The position numbers were made by a program, and so were the translations under genes. From Patescibacteria group bacterium (GTDB taxonomy: Bacteria; Patescibacteriota; Patescibacteriia; Patescibacteriales; Patescibacteriaceae), in NCBI GenBank assembly GCA_028704945.1, contig JAQWEL010000007.1:1-59217 (forward strand): a stretch of DNA of 59,217 nt, given 5' to 3'. The notes beneath the pieces are model-generated. The model did no database searches and had not been told where the DNA came from. It was given only the letters and a program-made list of their open reading frames with translations. Numbering within the stretch: position 1 is the first letter of the stretch; every line of letters starts with the position of its first letter. Of the stretch, positions 16,992 through 25,582 are shown one piece after another.

Positions 16992-17686
16992 ATACTTGGC
17001 CTGGTATAGAAGCGGCGGGTAGTTTCGATGTCTTTTATCGTTCTTTTGGCGACATAGCTAAATTTACTTTTAATAATTATCCACTAATTGCTGTAGTCTG
17101 GAATATTTTTTTATTAGGTATTTCTTGTTTGTTGATGTTTTTACTTGAAAAAGTTTTTAAAAATTACGGCTTAAAAACAGTTTATCAAAAAGTAAGGTTA
17201 GCTGGTTTAATTTTTTTGTGGATTATTTTTTTTCCCAATACCGCCTATATCATTACTGATATTAGGCATATCGCCGGTTCTTGCGAATTAAATCATTATC
17301 GCGCCTGTTTGGATGGTGTGCCTGTGCTAACTTTTTTTTATCTTTATTCTTTAGTAGGCGTTTTTAGTTTTATATATTTTTTGGAAGCGATGAGAAAGTT
17401 TTTGTTAAAGTTTCTTGATGTTAAAAAAGTTATTTGGTTTGTTAATTTATTAATTCCTTTATCCGCGCTCGGCGTTTTGTTGGGATTAATTGAGCGTTGG
17501 AATAGTTGGCAATTATTTTTAGCCCCGCAGCAGATTTTGATGTCAGCAGTGTCTTATTTTACTGACAGCTTTAAATTTTTCGTTTTGTTGATTTTTTCTT
17601 TATTCTTGTATACTCTTTATTACCTCGGCCGATATTTTTTAGAAAATCATCCAGCCGTGAAAAGCAACAAAAAATCAAAGAAATAA
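16988..17686 (+). CDS. DUF1361 family membrane protein
   Basis: Protein of 232 aa with about six hydrophobic segments. The DUF1361 signature is visible as FFPNTAYIITDIRHI. The start overlaps the ATPase stop by four bases (ATGA type), so it is translationally coupled. The C-terminus is basic (SNKKSKK). DUF1361 proteins are polytopic membrane proteins of unknown function. The following glycosyltransferase starts three bases after this stop, so the two probably work together in surface polysaccharide synthesis or transport. Confidence 0.8.
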   Translation: MNTWPGIEAAGSFDVFYRSFGDIAKFTFNNYPLIAVVWNIFLLGISCLLMFLLEKVFKNYGLKTVYQKVRLAGLIFLWIIFFPNTAYIITDIRHIAGSCELNHYRACLDGVPVLTFFYLYSLVGVFSFIYFLEAMRKFLLKFLDVKKVIWFVNLLIPLSALGVLLGLIERWNSWQLFLAPQQILMSAVSYFTDSFKFFVLLIFSLFLYTLYYLGRYFLENHPAVKSNKKSKK

Positions 17687-17689
17687 ATT

Positions 17690-19264
17690 ATGAATTATTT
17701 AAAAATAGGCAAAGCGACTGATTTATCCGGTTTCGAATATAGTTTTTACCGTTGTTTGGAAATTTTTCCGGGCGCCTTGTCTTGGCTAACCTTGATTTTA
17801 CTTATAGTTTTTTCTTATTGGCAACCAGTTTGGGTGGCTGTTTTTGTTATTTTATTTGATGTTTATTGGCTATTAAAAGTTTTGTATATGGCCATACACT
17901 TAATTGCCTCCTATAAGAAACTTTTAGTCAGCCAAAAAAATAATTGGCAAGTTTTATGCGGCGGCTTAGAAACTAAGCGTTTTGCCATTAAAGATTCTTT
18001 AGGAAATATAGCTGTTAAAGAATTTAATTGGCAGGAATTATGGCAATTGGTTATCTTGCCGACTTACAATGAGGATTATGAATTAGTGCGGACAACCGTT
18101 TCAGCCTTGGCTGGTGATTCTTATGATAAGCAGAGAATGATTGTTGTTTTGGCTTCAGAAGAAAGAGGCGGGGAGCAAGCAGAGAGAGTGGCTAAAAAAA
18201 TAAGTGAAGAGTTTAAAGATAAGTTTGCTTATTTTCTAACAACCGTTCACCCGGATGGGATTGAAGGTGAGATTAAAGGCAAGGGCGCTAATCAGGCTTG
18301 GGCGGCTAAGTGTGTGCGAGAACAAGTTGTTGATAAATATGGAATCGACTATGATAAGATATTGGTAAGTGTTTTTGATATCGACACAGTGATTATCCCT
18401 GGCTATTTTCATAATTTGGTTTGGCATTTTTGGCAAGCCGAACATCCTTATCGCTCCAGCTATCAGCCGATACCGGTTTATAACAATAATATTTGGCAAG
18501 CGCCATTTTTTGCTCGTATCGCCGCTTTTTCTAATACTTTTTGGCAAATGATGTTGCAGATTAGGCAAGAAAAATTAGCTACTTATAGTTCTCATTCAAT
18601 GACTTGGCGCACTTTGGTTGATATCGGTTTTTGGAGTCCCAAAATGGTGTCAGAAGATTCAAGAATATTTTTCCATGCTTTTTTCTATTATAATGGCGAT
18701 TATCGCGTTGAGCCGTTGCATTTTCCAGTTTCAATGGATGTCTGTATGGATAAGTCTATTATCAATAGCGCCAAGAGCTTGTATAAACAGCAACGACGCT
18801 GGGGTTGGGGAGTAGAAAATGTGCCATATCTAATTTTTAATACGATTAAACGCTGGAAACAATTGCCTAAAAAAAGGGCGATTTATCAAATTTTTATTCA
18901 AGTCGATGGCTTTCATAGCTGGGCCACTAACGCTTTAATTATTGCTGTTATTGGACGTTTGCCTTTAATTTTGGGTGGAGATCGTTTTAACAGCAGTGTG
19001 CTCGGTTCTAATTTACCAATTGTAACTCAGTATTTAATGAATATAGCCATGGTTGGTATGTTGTTGTCGGCAGTTGTTTCGACTTTGATGTTACCGCCGA
19101 AACCAAAGGAATTTCCTGGTTGGAAAAGAATTCAGATATTTTTTGAATGGTTATTTTTGCCGATTTCAATTATTATCTTTGGGTCAGTGCCCGGACTTGA
19201 TGCTCAAACAAGGTTAATGTTTGGTAAATATATGGGATTTTGGGTGACGCCTAAAAAAAGGTAG
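17690..19264 (+). CDS. Membrane-bound family 2 glycosyltransferase
   Basis: Protein of 524 aa with the architecture of cellulose-synthase-like GT2 enzymes. Two N-terminal membrane helices come first. The cytoplasmic GT-A domain has VILPTYNEDYELVRTTVSAL, the DxD-like FDIDTVI and the product-site motif QQRRWGWGVENVP (QxxRW). Several C-terminal helices follow. QxxRW is typical of processive enzymes that thread a growing chain through the membrane. Sugar and product are unknown. It ends a coupled run from the VirD4-like gene through DUF1361. Confidence 0.88.
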   Translation: MNYLKIGKATDLSGFEYSFYRCLEIFPGALSWLTLILLIVFSYWQPVWVAVFVILFDVYWLLKVLYMAIHLIASYKKLLVSQKNNWQVLCGGLETKRFAIKDSLGNIAVKEFNWQELWQLVILPTYNEDYELVRTTVSALAGDSYDKQRMIVVLASEERGGEQAERVAKKISEEFKDKFAYFLTTVHPDGIEGEIKGKGANQAWAAKCVREQVVDKYGIDYDKILVSVFDIDTVIIPGYFHNLVWHFWQAEHPYRSSYQPIPVYNNNIWQAPFFARIAAFSNTFWQMMLQIRQEKLATYSSHSMTWRTLVDIGFWSPKMVSEDSRIFFHAFFYYNGDYRVEPLHFPVSMDVCMDKSIINSAKSLYKQQRRWGWGVENVPYLIFNTIKRWKQLPKKRAIYQIFIQVDGFHSWATNALIIAVIGRLPLILGGDRFNSSVLGSNLPIVTQYLMNIAMVGMLLSAVVSTLMLPPKPKEFPGWKRIQIFFEWLFLPISIIIFGSVPGLDAQTRLMFGKYMGFWVTPKKR

Positions 19265-19302
19265 TGTTGACATGATTTAGTTTTATTGTTATTTTTTTGA
19301 TT

Positions 19303-19407
19303 ATGAAAATTTTTGATCAAAAAAAGCCAGGTGTATCAATGGCCAGAATAATTGTAACAGAATTAGTGATGCTGATTGGGATTATTATCGGAATTGTTGT
19401 CTTGTGA
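19303..19407 (+). CDS. Possible 34-aa single-helix membrane peptide
   Basis: Short open frame starting MKIFDQKKPGVSMARIIV and continuing into one uninterrupted hydrophobic helix (ELVMLIGIIIGIVVL) before TGA. A basic N-terminus plus one helix is typical of small membrane peptides. The start context ttATG matches other genes here, and a strong terminator follows within 25 bases. No family is recognised. It could be chance, but position between the glycosyltransferase and the terminator supports translation. Confidence 0.45.
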   Translation: MKIFDQKKPGVSMARIIVTELVMLIGIIIGIVVL

Positions 19408-19430
19408 TTTATATATTTAAATTCAATATA

Positions 19431-19463
19431 AAAAAACATAAGCTAATATTGCTTATGTTTTTT
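19431..19463. terminator. Bidirectional intrinsic terminator
   Basis: AAAAAACATAAGC (19431-19443) pairs perfectly with GCTTATGTTTTTT (19451-19463). It ends the glycosyltransferase transcript and the convergent rpmB. Confidence 0.9.
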
Positions 19464-19479
19464 GTTTATCCAGAGATAA

Positions 19480-19659
19480 TTAGACGCCTAATTTATTTTT
19501 AATAGACTTGATGCACTTGGTGCAAATTTTCATAGTCACGCCTTCAAATTTTCTGGTCTGAAGATTGATGTGCTGTCTCTGATTGGTTTTGATGTTTGAG
19601 TGGGAGCGAGAAGCGTCCTTCGTCGAACCACGACCGCACAAATCACATACTTTGGCCAT
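19480..19659 (-). CDS. rpmB: Ribosomal protein bL28
   Basis: Protein of 59 aa on the minus strand. It starts MAKVCDLCGRGSTKDASRSH, continues RKFEGVTMKICTKCIKSI and ends KNKLGV. This is a full-length L28 with two C-x2-C pairs (CDLC and CTKC), so it is the zinc-binding form. L28 sits in the large subunit near the E site. The gene is alone, with a terminator on its 3' side and a nested leader hairpin on its 5' side (19689-19738). Confidence 0.93.
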   Translation of the reverse strand: MAKVCDLCGRGSTKDASRSHSNIKTNQRQHINLQTRKFEGVTMKICTKCIKSIKNKLGV

Positions 19660-19688
19660 AGTTTTAGTTTTAACCGGTTAATTACAAC

Positions 19689-19738
19689 TTTAAGGGTTTA
19701 AAAAACCGCTTGCGCAGATGCGGTTACAACACCTTAAA
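19689..19738 (-). promoter_or_regulatory. Nested terminator-like hairpin in the rpmB leader
   Basis: Read on the minus strand, AACCGC and GCGGTT form a stem followed by six T residues, a canonical terminator shape. It lies inside an outer pair TTTAAGG/CCTTAAA (19732-19738 with 19689-19695). It lies 30-80 bases before the rpmB start, so it could be a transcription attenuator responding to L28 or ribosome assembly. Confidence 0.5.
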
Positions 19739-19896
19739 AACTGATAGCCATAATTTAGCATAAAGAACCTAAAAATGTCAAATTTTGAATAAATTTATAT
19801 GCATTATAACAAAAAAAGCTTATGTATATATTTTTTGTTATTATAGAAATGGGTAAAATTAAGCAATTTTTAATGATTTAGATTAATACAAAAAAT

Positions 19897-19925
19897 TTGC
19901 AGGGGTAGGCAATATAGGGTATAAT
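19897..19925 (+). promoter_or_regulatory. Promoter for the pseudopilin leader
   Basis: TTGCAG (19897-19902), 17 bases, TATAAT (19920-19925). Transcription would start near 19932 and include the whole palindrome at 19952-20059 as 5' leader. Confidence 0.6.
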
Positions 19926-19951
19926 AAGGATAATTTTAAAAAAGTCTTTTT

Positions 19952-20059
19952 GTTTTAGAATATTAGTAATAATATATCGGCAACTATTTTCGTGTCATAT
20001 CGTTGCGATGCGGACACGAAAATTTCTATGCCTCTCTATTACTACTAATATTCTAAAAC
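19952..20059 (+). repeat. Nested palindrome, copy A of the TTTTCGTGTC element
   Basis: Outer arms 19952-19974 and 20037-20059 match at 22 of 23 positions (start GTTTTAGAATATTAG). The inner stem TTTTCGTGTC (19987-19996) with GACACGAAAA (20013-20022) is perfect and encloses ATCG-TTG-CGAT. The inner part and the following TCTCTATTA recur at 44886-44942. The element ends ten bases before the pseudopilin start, so in RNA it would be a long leader hairpin. There is no coding potential. The 19660-20069 interval holds only this, the promoter and the rpmB leader. Confidence 0.8.
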
Positions 20060-20069
20060 TATACTTATT

Positions 20070-21275
20070 ATGAAGCTCAAAAATCAAAAGGGTTTTACTT
20101 TGATAGAACTATTAGTAGTAATAGTGATTATTGGTATCTTAGCGACTTTAACCACTGTAGCTTTAAGTACGGCTCGAGTTAAGGCGAGAGACGCGAAGCG
20201 TATCTCGGATATCAAACAAATGCAAACCGCATTAGAGCTATATTATAATGAAGAGAGTACTTATCCGCCTACTTCGGCTATGACGGTCGGTACTTCTTTA
20301 GTCGGAGCAGTTTCCGGCAAAACTTTTATGGGTAAGATACCAGCCGGACCTAATACTGGAGAAACCTATACCTATGCCCAGATAAATGGAGGCACTTCTT
20401 ATACCTTAGGCTATATCTTAGAGAAACCAGTTAATGAATTCGCTGCTGGCGCAGCTGTCGCTTTACCAGGCAGTATTAATAATCAATGTTCACCTAATTG
20501 TAGTGGCAAGTACTGTGGTGATGCTAATGGGTGTGGCGGGAAGTGCGCAAGTGTTCCGACGCTCAGCTCTGGATCTCTGACCTGTAATGCTTCTTATCAG
20601 CTTTATTGTGGCACGACTTTAGTGACTAATTATAGTATGATTAATCAATGTTCTGGTAATACACCTACATGTAGCGGTACAACATGTACTACGGGTCAAG
20701 TTTGTGTGAGTAACACATGCGTATCAGCTTGTCCACCAATTCCTTATCCAACAATTCAATATTGCTCAGCCAGTCCTGTGGCTGTTTGGACTGATTTTGA
20801 TTGTGATAGCGTCCAAGATGTTGGTGAATGTTGGTCTACGGTTGACGTTAGTTTGCCTTATGCAACTATGGATACGACCTTATGGCCTAACACCTCACAA
20901 AAGCAAGGAGCTTGCCCAAGCGGTTGGCATACGGCCAGTAGGACGGAATGGACAAATTTACAAACATTTATTAATACAGCTAGTTTAAAAAGTGGTTTAA
21001 ATGTTGGACAATTTGCTGCTAGTTCTTTTAGTTCTTATACTTTTTCAAATTTGATGGGACTTAATTTTACTACCACTGATGTCACAATGCAGAGATGGGA
21101 GAGTAGCACAGGGCGTTATAATTCTGGCGATGGTAAATATTATGGTTGGGTATTTGGCTGGACTTGTAATGCGTCTGGTTGTACTATAGAAAAAAATAGC
21201 GGAGATTTTGCCGGAACGGAGTGGTATAAAGGTAATTATTGTTGTGGAAATGTTCAAAAGTGTGTAAAAGATTAA
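20070..21275 (+). CDS. Type IV pseudopilin with FISUMP domain
   Basis: Protein of 401 aa. The N-terminus has the class III prepilin signature: basic leader MKLKNQKG, cleavage before Phe, then FTLIELLVVIVIIGILATL. A pilin-like helix follows (KRISDIKQMQTALELYYNEE). Residues about 147-235 are rich in Cys, Gly and Thr (CSPNCSGKYCGDANGCGGKC), probably a disulphide-bonded stalk. The C-terminal third resembles the FISUMP domain (ACPSGWHTASRTEWTNLQTF, WESSTGRYNSGDGKYYGW). Such proteins are cell-surface pilins or adhesins, processed by a prepilin peptidase and assembled by a type IV pilus machine. Neither is encoded here. Expression is probably governed by the large leader palindrome. Confidence 0.88.
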   Translation: MKLKNQKGFTLIELLVVIVIIGILATLTTVALSTARVKARDAKRISDIKQMQTALELYYNEESTYPPTSAMTVGTSLVGAVSGKTFMGKIPAGPNTGETYTYAQINGGTSYTLGYILEKPVNEFAAGAAVALPGSINNQCSPNCSGKYCGDANGCGGKCASVPTLSSGSLTCNASYQLYCGTTLVTNYSMINQCSGNTPTCSGTTCTTGQVCVSNTCVSACPPIPYPTIQYCSASPVAVWTDFDCDSVQDVGECWSTVDVSLPYATMDTTLWPNTSQKQGACPSGWHTASRTEWTNLQTFINTASLKSGLNVGQFAASSFSSYTFSNLMGLNFTTTDVTMQRWESSTGRYNSGDGKYYGWVFGWTCNASGCTIEKNSGDFAGTEWYKGNYCCGNVQKCVKD

Positions 21276-21340
21276 TATTTTTTAAAATACAGTCCTCAAT
21301 TTTTTATAGTTAGTATTTTTATTGGCAAGCTTAATAAATA

Positions 21341-21376
21341 AAACATCCTTGGTAAAATAAAATGAGGATGTTTTTA
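21341..21376 (+). terminator. Intrinsic terminator of the pseudopilin gene
   Basis: AAACATCCT (21341-21349) pairs with AGGATGTTT (21365-21373), T-rich tail. The stem sequence is nearly the same as in the tRNA-Thr terminator at 50138. Confidence 0.8.
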
Positions 21377-21454
21377 TTTATAATAATACTTTTATGAACG
21401 ACACTAATTTTTGACATTTTATTTATTTTTTTATATTATATTAGGGCATTTTGT

Positions 21455-22144
21455 ATGTTAGGAATAATTATTTTGACTGCCGCTTTGATTATGTCAGCCG
21501 TAGTCCATGAAGTTTCGCATGGTTTCGTTGCCTATCTTTTAGGTGATAATACTGCCAAAGATCAGGGGCGTTTAACACTTAACCCGATAAAACACTTAGA
21601 TCCAATCGGATCAGTGCTTTTGCCGATTATTTTTATTGCCAGCCATTCTAATTTTTTTATGGCTTGGGCTAAACCGGTGCCTATTAATACTTATAATCTT
21701 AAAGATCAAAAATATGGTTTGGTTAAGTGTTCTTTAGCTGGACCTGGCTCTAACTTGATTTTAGCTATTTTTTTCGGTCTTTTGGCTCGTTTAATGCCAC
21801 TAACTGCTGGTCTTAAGATTTCTTTGATTAATGCTTTGTTTGGCGCCGAAGGCTTTTATTTAAATGATTTAGTTTCCGGTAATTTTTTTGCCAGCATCTT
21901 TGTTTTGTCAGCCGCCCTAACTATAACTAACCTAGCTTTAATGGTGTTTAACTTGATTCCTTGGCCGCCATTAGACGGTTCCAGAGTAATTTTTCCATTT
22001 TTATCGCTAAAATTAAAGGAATTTTATTTAAAAATGGAAGGTTATGCCGGTATGTTGATTTTGTTAGCTTTTGTTTATTTGGGTGTTTTTGACTTCGTCG
22101 GCAATATCGTTATTAAGCTTTTTAGTCTGATTATTGGAATTTAA
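21455..22144 (+). CDS. Site-2 protease family (M50) membrane metalloprotease
   Basis: Protein of 229 aa, polytopic. Zinc ligands are in VVHEVSHGFVAYLLGD (HExxH) in the first helix and the third ligand is in FNLIPWPPLDGSRV (NxxPxxxLDG). There is no PDZ domain, so this is the compact RseP/SpoIVFB-like or Rip-like group common in CPR genomes. These enzymes cleave substrates inside the membrane to release regulators. It precedes the rpsL promoter, with a short gap, and is probably a separate transcript. The substrate is unknown. Confidence 0.9.
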   Translation: MLGIIILTAALIMSAVVHEVSHGFVAYLLGDNTAKDQGRLTLNPIKHLDPIGSVLLPIIFIASHSNFFMAWAKPVPINTYNLKDQKYGLVKCSLAGPGSNLILAIFFGLLARLMPLTAGLKISLINALFGAEGFYLNDLVSGNFFASIFVLSAALTITNLALMVFNLIPWPPLDGSRVIFPFLSLKLKEFYLKMEGYAGMLILLAFVYLGVFDFVGNIVIKLFSLIIGI

Positions 22145-22155
22145 TTAAAAAGCCC

Positions 22156-22184
22156 TTGACTTTTTGGATAGTCTGGGCTAAAAT
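22156..22184 (+). promoter_or_regulatory. Strong promoter of the str operon
   Basis: TTGACT (22156-22161), 17 bases, TAAAAT (22179-22184). The leader to the rpsL start is about 50 bases and contains a small ACCC/GGGT hairpin near 22203-22218. Confidence 0.85.
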
Positions 22185-22239
22185 TGCAAGTACTTTAAGC
22201 AACCCGTAAAAAAGGGTATTTTTAGTTTTTAATTTAAGT

Positions 22240-22665
22240 ATGCCTACAATCAATCAATTGGTCCGCAGCGGAAGAACCAGCAAAGTGACTAAATCAAAGT
22301 CTCCAGCTCTTAAGGTTGTTTCCGATAGTCTGCACCGCAAGAAAACCATTCAGGCCGTTGGCGCTCCGTTTAAGCGCGGTGTCTGCTTGAAGGTTACTAC
22401 TACTACTCCAAAGAAACCAAACTCAGCTCTTCGTAAAATTGCTAGAGTCAGGCTCTCTAATGGAATGGAAGTTACTTCCTATATTCCAGGAGAAGGACAT
22501 AATTTACAAGAACACTCCATCGTCTTAGTTAAAGGCGGTAGAACTAAAGATTTACCAGGTGTCCGTTATAAAATTATTCGTGGTGTCTATGACACCCAGG
22601 GTGTTGATAAACGTCGCCAGGGACGCAGTCGCTATGGCAACAAACGTCCAAAAGCTGGCAAATAA
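22240..22665 (+). CDS. rpsL: Ribosomal protein uS12
   Basis: Protein of 141 aa. It contains the S12 decoding-centre loops [19 protein letters not shown] and [19 protein letters not shown], and ends [14 protein letters not shown]. The conserved lysine of [10 protein letters not shown], the classical streptomycin-resistance position, is present. Slightly longer than the 124-137 aa usual in bacteria, because of an N-terminal extension after [12 protein letters not shown]. First gene of the str operon, followed by rpsG and fusA. Confidence 0.98.
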   Translation: MPTINQLVRSGRTSKVTKSKSPALKVVSDSLHRKKTIQAVGAPFKRGVCLKVTTTTPKKPNSALRKIARVRLSNGMEVTSYIPGEGHNLQEHSIVLVKGGRTKDLPGVRYKIIRGVYDTQGVDKRRQGRSRYGNKRPKAGK

Positions 22666-22713
22666 TTGAAATAATTAATAATTTTTATAAAATATTTTAT
22701 AAATCCAAGTAGC

Positions 22714-22731
22714 AAGGTATGGCTGCCTTGT
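22714..22731 (+). promoter_or_regulatory. Short hairpin before rpsG
   Basis: CAAGG/CCTTG stem with an eight-base loop, ending about ten bases before the rpsG start. It may tune initiation or mark an S7-type leader; this is inference. Confidence 0.3.
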
Positions 22732-22741
22732 CTCAAAGATT

Positions 22742-23209
22742 ATGAGAGGAAAACAAGCTCCAAAACGCAGGATTGAACCTGATGCTAAATATGGCGATAT
22801 TGAAGTCGCTAAATTTACCAATTATATCATGAAGGATGGCAAGAAATCAGTTGCCGAAAAAATCGTTTATGATTGTTTTGATATCATTAAAGAAAAAACT
22901 AAAACTGACCCACGCCATGTTTTTAACAAGGCTTTAAAACAAGTTATGCCACTCTTAGAAGTTAGAGGTCGCCGTGTTGGTGGCGCTAACTATCAGATAC
23001 CTTATCAAGTTAGAGGTGAGAGACGTTTTAATCTCGGCTGTAATTGGATGATTGACGCTGCTAGAGCCAGAAAAGGACGTCCGATGGCTGAGAAGCTGGC
23101 TGATGAAATCATTAACACTGCCAAAGGTGATTCAGCCTCAATGAGAAAAAGGCAAGATGTTCATAGAATGGCCGAATCTAATAAGGCGTTTGCCCATTTT
23201 GCTAGATAA
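22742..23209 (+). CDS. rpsG: Ribosomal protein uS7
   Basis: Protein of 155 aa, normal for S7. Recognised by the start MRGKQAPKRRIEPDAKYGD, the core VRGRRVGGANYQIPYQVRGE and the end RKRQDVHRMAESNKAFAHFA. S7 nucleates assembly of the 30S head and contacts the exit site. Standard str-operon position between rpsL and fusA. Confidence 0.98.
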   Translation: MRGKQAPKRRIEPDAKYGDIEVAKFTNYIMKDGKKSVAEKIVYDCFDIIKEKTKTDPRHVFNKALKQVMPLLEVRGRRVGGANYQIPYQVRGERRFNLGCNWMIDAARARKGRPMAEKLADEIINTAKGDSASMRKRQDVHRMAESNKAFAHFAR

Positions 23210-23214
23210 TACTC

Positions 23215-23242
23215 GAGGCCGTAAGCATCTTCTTATGGCCTC
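23215..23242 (+). promoter_or_regulatory. Strong hairpin between rpsG and fusA
   Basis: GAGGCC-G-TAAG pairs with CTTA-T-GGCCTC (11 bp including one G/T), six-base loop, followed by an AT-rich but not T-only run. It may be a partial terminator that lowers fusA expression or an mRNA stability element. Confidence 0.5.
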
Positions 23243-23273
23243 TTATATATTTATTAATTTTTAACATTACTAT

Positions 23274-25355
23274 ATGGCTCGCGAATACTCGCTTGAGAAA
23301 ACTCGTAATATCGGCATTATGGCCCACATTGATGCCGGCAAAACAACTTTTACTGAACGTGTTTTGTTTTATACTGGCCGTAAGCATAAGATTGGTGAAG
23401 TTCATGAAGGCGCCGCCGAAATGGATTGGATGGAACAGGAAAAGGAACGCGGCATCACTATCACTTCCGCCGCTACTACCTGCTTTTGGAAAGATAATCT
23501 TATTAATATTATCGATACTCCAGGACACGTTGATTTTACTGTTGAAGTAGAACGTTCTTTGCGTGTCTTAGATGGCGCTGTAGCTGTTTTTGACGGCCAA
23601 GCTGGTGTTGAGCCGCAGTCAGAAACTGTTTGGAGACAAGCTGATAAATATCATGTTCCTCGTTTATGTTTTATCAATAAGATGGATAAGATGGGAGCTG
23701 ATTTTTATATGTCTTTACAATCAATCCGCACCCGTTTGAATCCTAAGGCTGTCGCTGCTCAGTTGCCGATTGGCGCTGAAGAAAATATGCGCGGTATTAT
23801 TGATTTACTGTCCCGCAAAGGCTATGAATTCCATGGTCAAAACGGTGAGCAGATTACTGAAGTGGAAATCCCGGCTGATATGACTGATAAAGTTGAAACA
23901 TACCGCAGCGAGCTTGTTGAACGCGTTGTTGAATGCGATGAAGTTTTAATGGAAAAATATTTAAGCGGTGAAGAAATTAGCGTTGAAGATCTTAAAAAAG
24001 CCATCCGTAAAGGTGTTATTGCTAATGAACTTTATCCAGTTTTGTGCGGCACTGCTTTGAAAAATATTGGTGTCCAATTCGTTTTAGATTCAGTTGTTGA
24101 TTATTTACCAAGTCCGTTGGATGTGCCTGAAATTTTTGCTCACAATCCTGATAATTTTGAAGAACAAATTGCTATCAAGCCAGCTGATGACGCTCCTTTC
24201 TGCGCCTTGGCTTTTAAAATAGCCACCGATCCTTTTGTTGGTAAACTTTGTTTTGTCCGTGTTTATTCCGGCATCTTGTCTTCTGGATCTTATGTAATGA
24301 ACTCTTCTAACGGCAAAAAAGAGCGCATCGGTCGTTTAGTCCGTATGCATGCTAATCATCGCGAAGAAATTAATGAGATTCACGCTGGTGATATCGCTGC
24401 TGTTATCGGTTTAAAAGATACGGTTACCGGCAATACTTTAAGCATGGAAGGTAAGCCAATGTGTCTCGAAGCTATTGTTTTCCCAGAACCTGTCATTAAA
24501 ATTGCTGTTGAGCCTAAGACTAAAGCCGATCAAGAAAAAATGGGCGTAGCCTTAGGACGTTTAGCTGAAGAAGATCCGACTTTCCGCGTTGAAACTGACG
24601 AAGAAAGCAGCCAGACTTTGATTTCCGGTATGGGTGAGTTGCATTTAGATATCATTGTTGATCGTATGAAACGTGAATTTGGTGTTGAAGCTAATATCGG
24701 CCAACCGCAAGTAGCCTATCGTGAAACTATTCGCGGTAAAGGTGAGGCTGAAGGCAAATACGTCAAACAATCCGGCGGTCGCGGTCAATATGGCCATTGC
24801 TGGGTCAGACTTGAACCGAATGAAGCTGGGAAAGGATTTGAATTTGTTGATGAAGTTAAGGGTGGAGCCATTCCACGTGAATATATTCCTGCTATCGGCA
24901 AGGGTGTCAAAGAAGCCATGGATAGAGGCATTGTGGCCGGTTACCCGATGGTTGATGTCAAAGCTTTCGTTTATGATGGTTCTTATCATGAAGTCGATTC
25001 TTCTGAAGCTGCTTTCAAAATGGCTGGTATCATGGCTTTCCGTGATGCTTGCGCCAAAGCTGGAGCGGTCTTATTGGAACCGATTATGAAAGTTGAGGTT
25101 ACCACGCCTGAAGAATATATGGGTAGCGTGATTGGAGATTTGAATGCTAAACGTGGACAAATTGAAAGCATGACTGATCGCGGTAATTTGAAAGTTATTG
25201 ATGCTAAAGTCCCATTAGCTGAAATGTTTGGTTATGCTACTGCTTTACGCTCCATGTCTCAAGGCCGCGCCAATTATTCTATGGAATTTGATTGCTATCT
25301 TGATGCTCCTAAATTTGTGGTAGAAAAAATTGTTGGTGAGAGAAATAAGAAATAG
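23274..25355 (+). CDS. fusA: Elongation factor G
   Basis: Translational GTPase of 693 aa that moves tRNA and mRNA through the ribosome after peptide transfer. G1 is AHIDAGKTT, switch I/G2 is [14 protein letters not shown]3 is DTPGHVDF and G4 is NKMDK. Domain II starts near residue 300, domain IV includes [17 protein letters not shown] and domain V ends with [14 protein letters not shown]. Full length and intact. It ends with its own terminator. Confidence 0.98.
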   Translation: MAREYSLEKTRNIGIMAHIDAGKTTFTERVLFYTGRKHKIGEVHEGAAEMDWMEQEKERGITITSAATTCFWKDNLINIIDTPGHVDFTVEVERSLRVLDGAVAVFDGQAGVEPQSETVWRQADKYHVPRLCFINKMDKMGADFYMSLQSIRTRLNPKAVAAQLPIGAEENMRGIIDLLSRKGYEFHGQNGEQITEVEIPADMTDKVETYRSELVERVVECDEVLMEKYLSGEEISVEDLKKAIRKGVIANELYPVLCGTALKNIGVQFVLDSVVDYLPSPLDVPEIFAHNPDNFEEQIAIKPADDAPFCALAFKIATDPFVGKLCFVRVYSGILSSGSYVMNSSNGKKERIGRLVRMHANHREEINEIHAGDIAAVIGLKDTVTGNTLSMEGKPMCLEAIVFPEPVIKIAVEPKTKADQEKMGVALGRLAEEDPTFRVETDEESSQTLISGMGELHLDIIVDRMKREFGVEANIGQPQVAYRETIRGKGEAEGKYVKQSGGRGQYGHCWVRLEPNEAGKGFEFVDEVKGGAIPREYIPAIGKGVKEAMDRGIVAGYPMVDVKAFVYDGSYHEVDSSEAAFKMAGIMAFRDACAKAGAVLLEPIMKVEVTTPEEYMGSVIGDLNAKRGQIESMTDRGNLKVIDAKVPLAEMFGYATALRSMSQGRANYSMEFDCYLDAPKFVVEKIVGERNKK

Positions 25356-25373
25356 TTTTACTCTATATAATAA

Positions 25374-25410
25374 AACTGCTGACAGCCTCGACGGTGTCAG
25401 CGGTTTTTTA
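25374..25410 (+). terminator. Intrinsic terminator after fusA
   Basis: AACTGCTGACA (25374-25384) pairs with TGTCAGCGGTT (25395-25405) with one mismatch, followed by TTTTTTATTT. Confidence 0.85.
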
Positions 25411-25510
25411 TTTACAACAATTTAGTAAATAGATAATTGTTTTAATATTTAACAAATTTAATTATATATTTTTACTTTATTTTAAATAAAAAACTTATTT
25501 TTTAAAAGTA

Positions 25511-25539
25511 TTGACTTTTAACTTTTTTTGGCTTAAAAT
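25511..25539 (+). promoter_or_regulatory. Strong promoter before the tuf gene pair
   Basis: TTGACT (25511-25516), 17 bases, TAAAAT (25534-25539); nearly the same boxes and spacing as the str promoter at 22156. The long AT-rich stretch 25410-25510 could act as an UP element. Confidence 0.85.
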
Positions 25540-25582
25540 AAAGAAATCCTAAAAAACTGTCTAGTAAAGACAAGTATTTTTT

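Noticed and set aside
19952-20059. Palindrome A as an integron attC site
   Set aside because: attC sites begin RYYYAAC and end GTTRRRY. Here the order is GTTTTAG to CTAAAAC, the inner stem is too regular, and no integrase gene or cassette array is present.
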